Source: Bacillota bacterium (GTDB lineage Bacteria > Bacillota_B > Desulfitobacteriia > Desulfitobacteriales > Desulfitobacteriaceae). From it: 6,468 bases of DNA. Positions 6,192 through 6,468 of this stretch are shown here, piece after piece. The stretch is from the NCBI GenBank assembly GCA_021779415.1, contig JAJYAS010000206.1:1-6468 (forward strand). Reading direction: 5' to 3'. The notes under the pieces were generated by a model. It made no database searches. It saw only the letters and a list, made by a program, of their open reading frames with translations, and had not been told where the DNA came from. The first letter of the stretch is position 1. Each line of letters begins with the position of its first letter. Position numbers and translations under genes: made by a program.

Positions 6192-6468
6192 TTATAAATA
6201 GTGTACCAGAGTATGGAGACGTTTCGATGAATAATTCTTTAACGTTTCTCTAACTCGCTCTAGAATAAGTTCACGAAGTTCTTCCGGTTCCAAAATTTCA
6301 GCTGCCGATCCGAATCCAAGAACCCAAGTAATAAATTCATTGACCCCAATGATATTATCTTCAAAGAGAAGTGATCCGTCCTCTAATGTTGTTAATTTAC
6401 TTGAACGATGGGCAACATCTTTACGAACTTTTGCAAGAGTTTGCGAACGATTAATAAAGCATACTTTA
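6192..6468 (-). CDS. Probable WYL-type transcriptional regulator, C-terminal 91 residues only
   Basis: The frame is open from the right edge to a TAA at 6192-6194, so the N-terminus is outside the window. What remains resembles the C-terminal (WCX) extension of helix-turn-helix/WYL regulators. It has a beta-rich stretch with TTLEDGSLLFEDN, then GVNEFITWVLGFGSAAEILE, then PEELRELILERVRETLKNY. The pattern of a tryptophan-leucine-glycine-phenylalanine-glycine turn, an 'A-x-I-L-E-P-E-E-L-R' segment and a closing helix is typical of that family end. WYL proteins sense ligands, in several cases nucleotides or nucleic acids, and control neighbouring genes. The DNA-binding and WYL parts are not visible, so the family call rests on the tail. 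The nuclease gene starts 19 bases downstream, implying one transcript. Confidence 0.7.
   Translation of the reverse strand, partial: KVCFINRSQTLAKVRKDVAHRSSKLTTLEDGSLLFEDNIIGVNEFITWVLGFGSAAEILEPEELRELILERVRETLKNYSSKRLHTLVHYL

Overview
The window looks like ordinary chromosomal DNA of an anaerobic low-to-moderate-G+C Bacillota. A Clostridia of the Desulfitobacterium/Desulfosporosinus kind is my best guess, from the style of the PAS sensor, the YhaM-type nuclease and the NimA-like flavoprotein. This is an impression from protein resemblance, not a database result. Five of the seven genes lie wholly in the window; the two at the edges are cut. Six are on the minus strand and one is on the plus strand. 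I see no RNA gene, insertion sequence, CRISPR array, attachment site or origin.

Left part (1-3898, all minus strand). A probable extended -10 promoter near 3812-3820 drives a two-gene unit: an MsbA/BmrA-type ABC exporter (1964-3769), then, 19 bases later, an acyl-ACP thioesterase (1177-1944). After an AT-rich 172-base gap with a palindrome, an inverted repeat and a weak candidate promoter comes a multi-PAS sensor protein (1-1004). Its output domain lies beyond the left edge.

Middle (3861-4535). A single-gene NimA-like FMN flavoprotein (minus strand, 3899-4357) has its own extended -10 promoter and a hairpin terminator just after its stop. It is divergent from an unrecognised 236-residue helical protein on the plus strand (4536-5246), which has a strong Shine-Dalgarno sequence.

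Right part (5234-6468). The unrecognised plus-strand gene runs 13 bases into the 3' end of a YhaM-type OB-fold/HD exoribonuclease gene (minus strand). That gene sits 19 bases downstream of the C-terminal end of a probable WYL-type regulator cut by the right edge, so the two are probably one transcript. The DNA from about 4536 to 6172 appears richer in G+C than the exporter region.

How the genes may work together: the exporter and thioesterase form the one convincing functional pair, possibly release and export of a fatty acid or lipid-like molecule (inference). The regulator and nuclease form a second pair. The PAS sensor and flavoprotein fit redox or signal sensing, but nothing in the sequence ties them to the other genes. 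I found no clear new defence, mobile or biosynthetic system. The points most worth following are the exporter-thioesterase pair, the repeat-built linker in the thioesterase, the symmetrical promoter elements and the convergent gene overlap.
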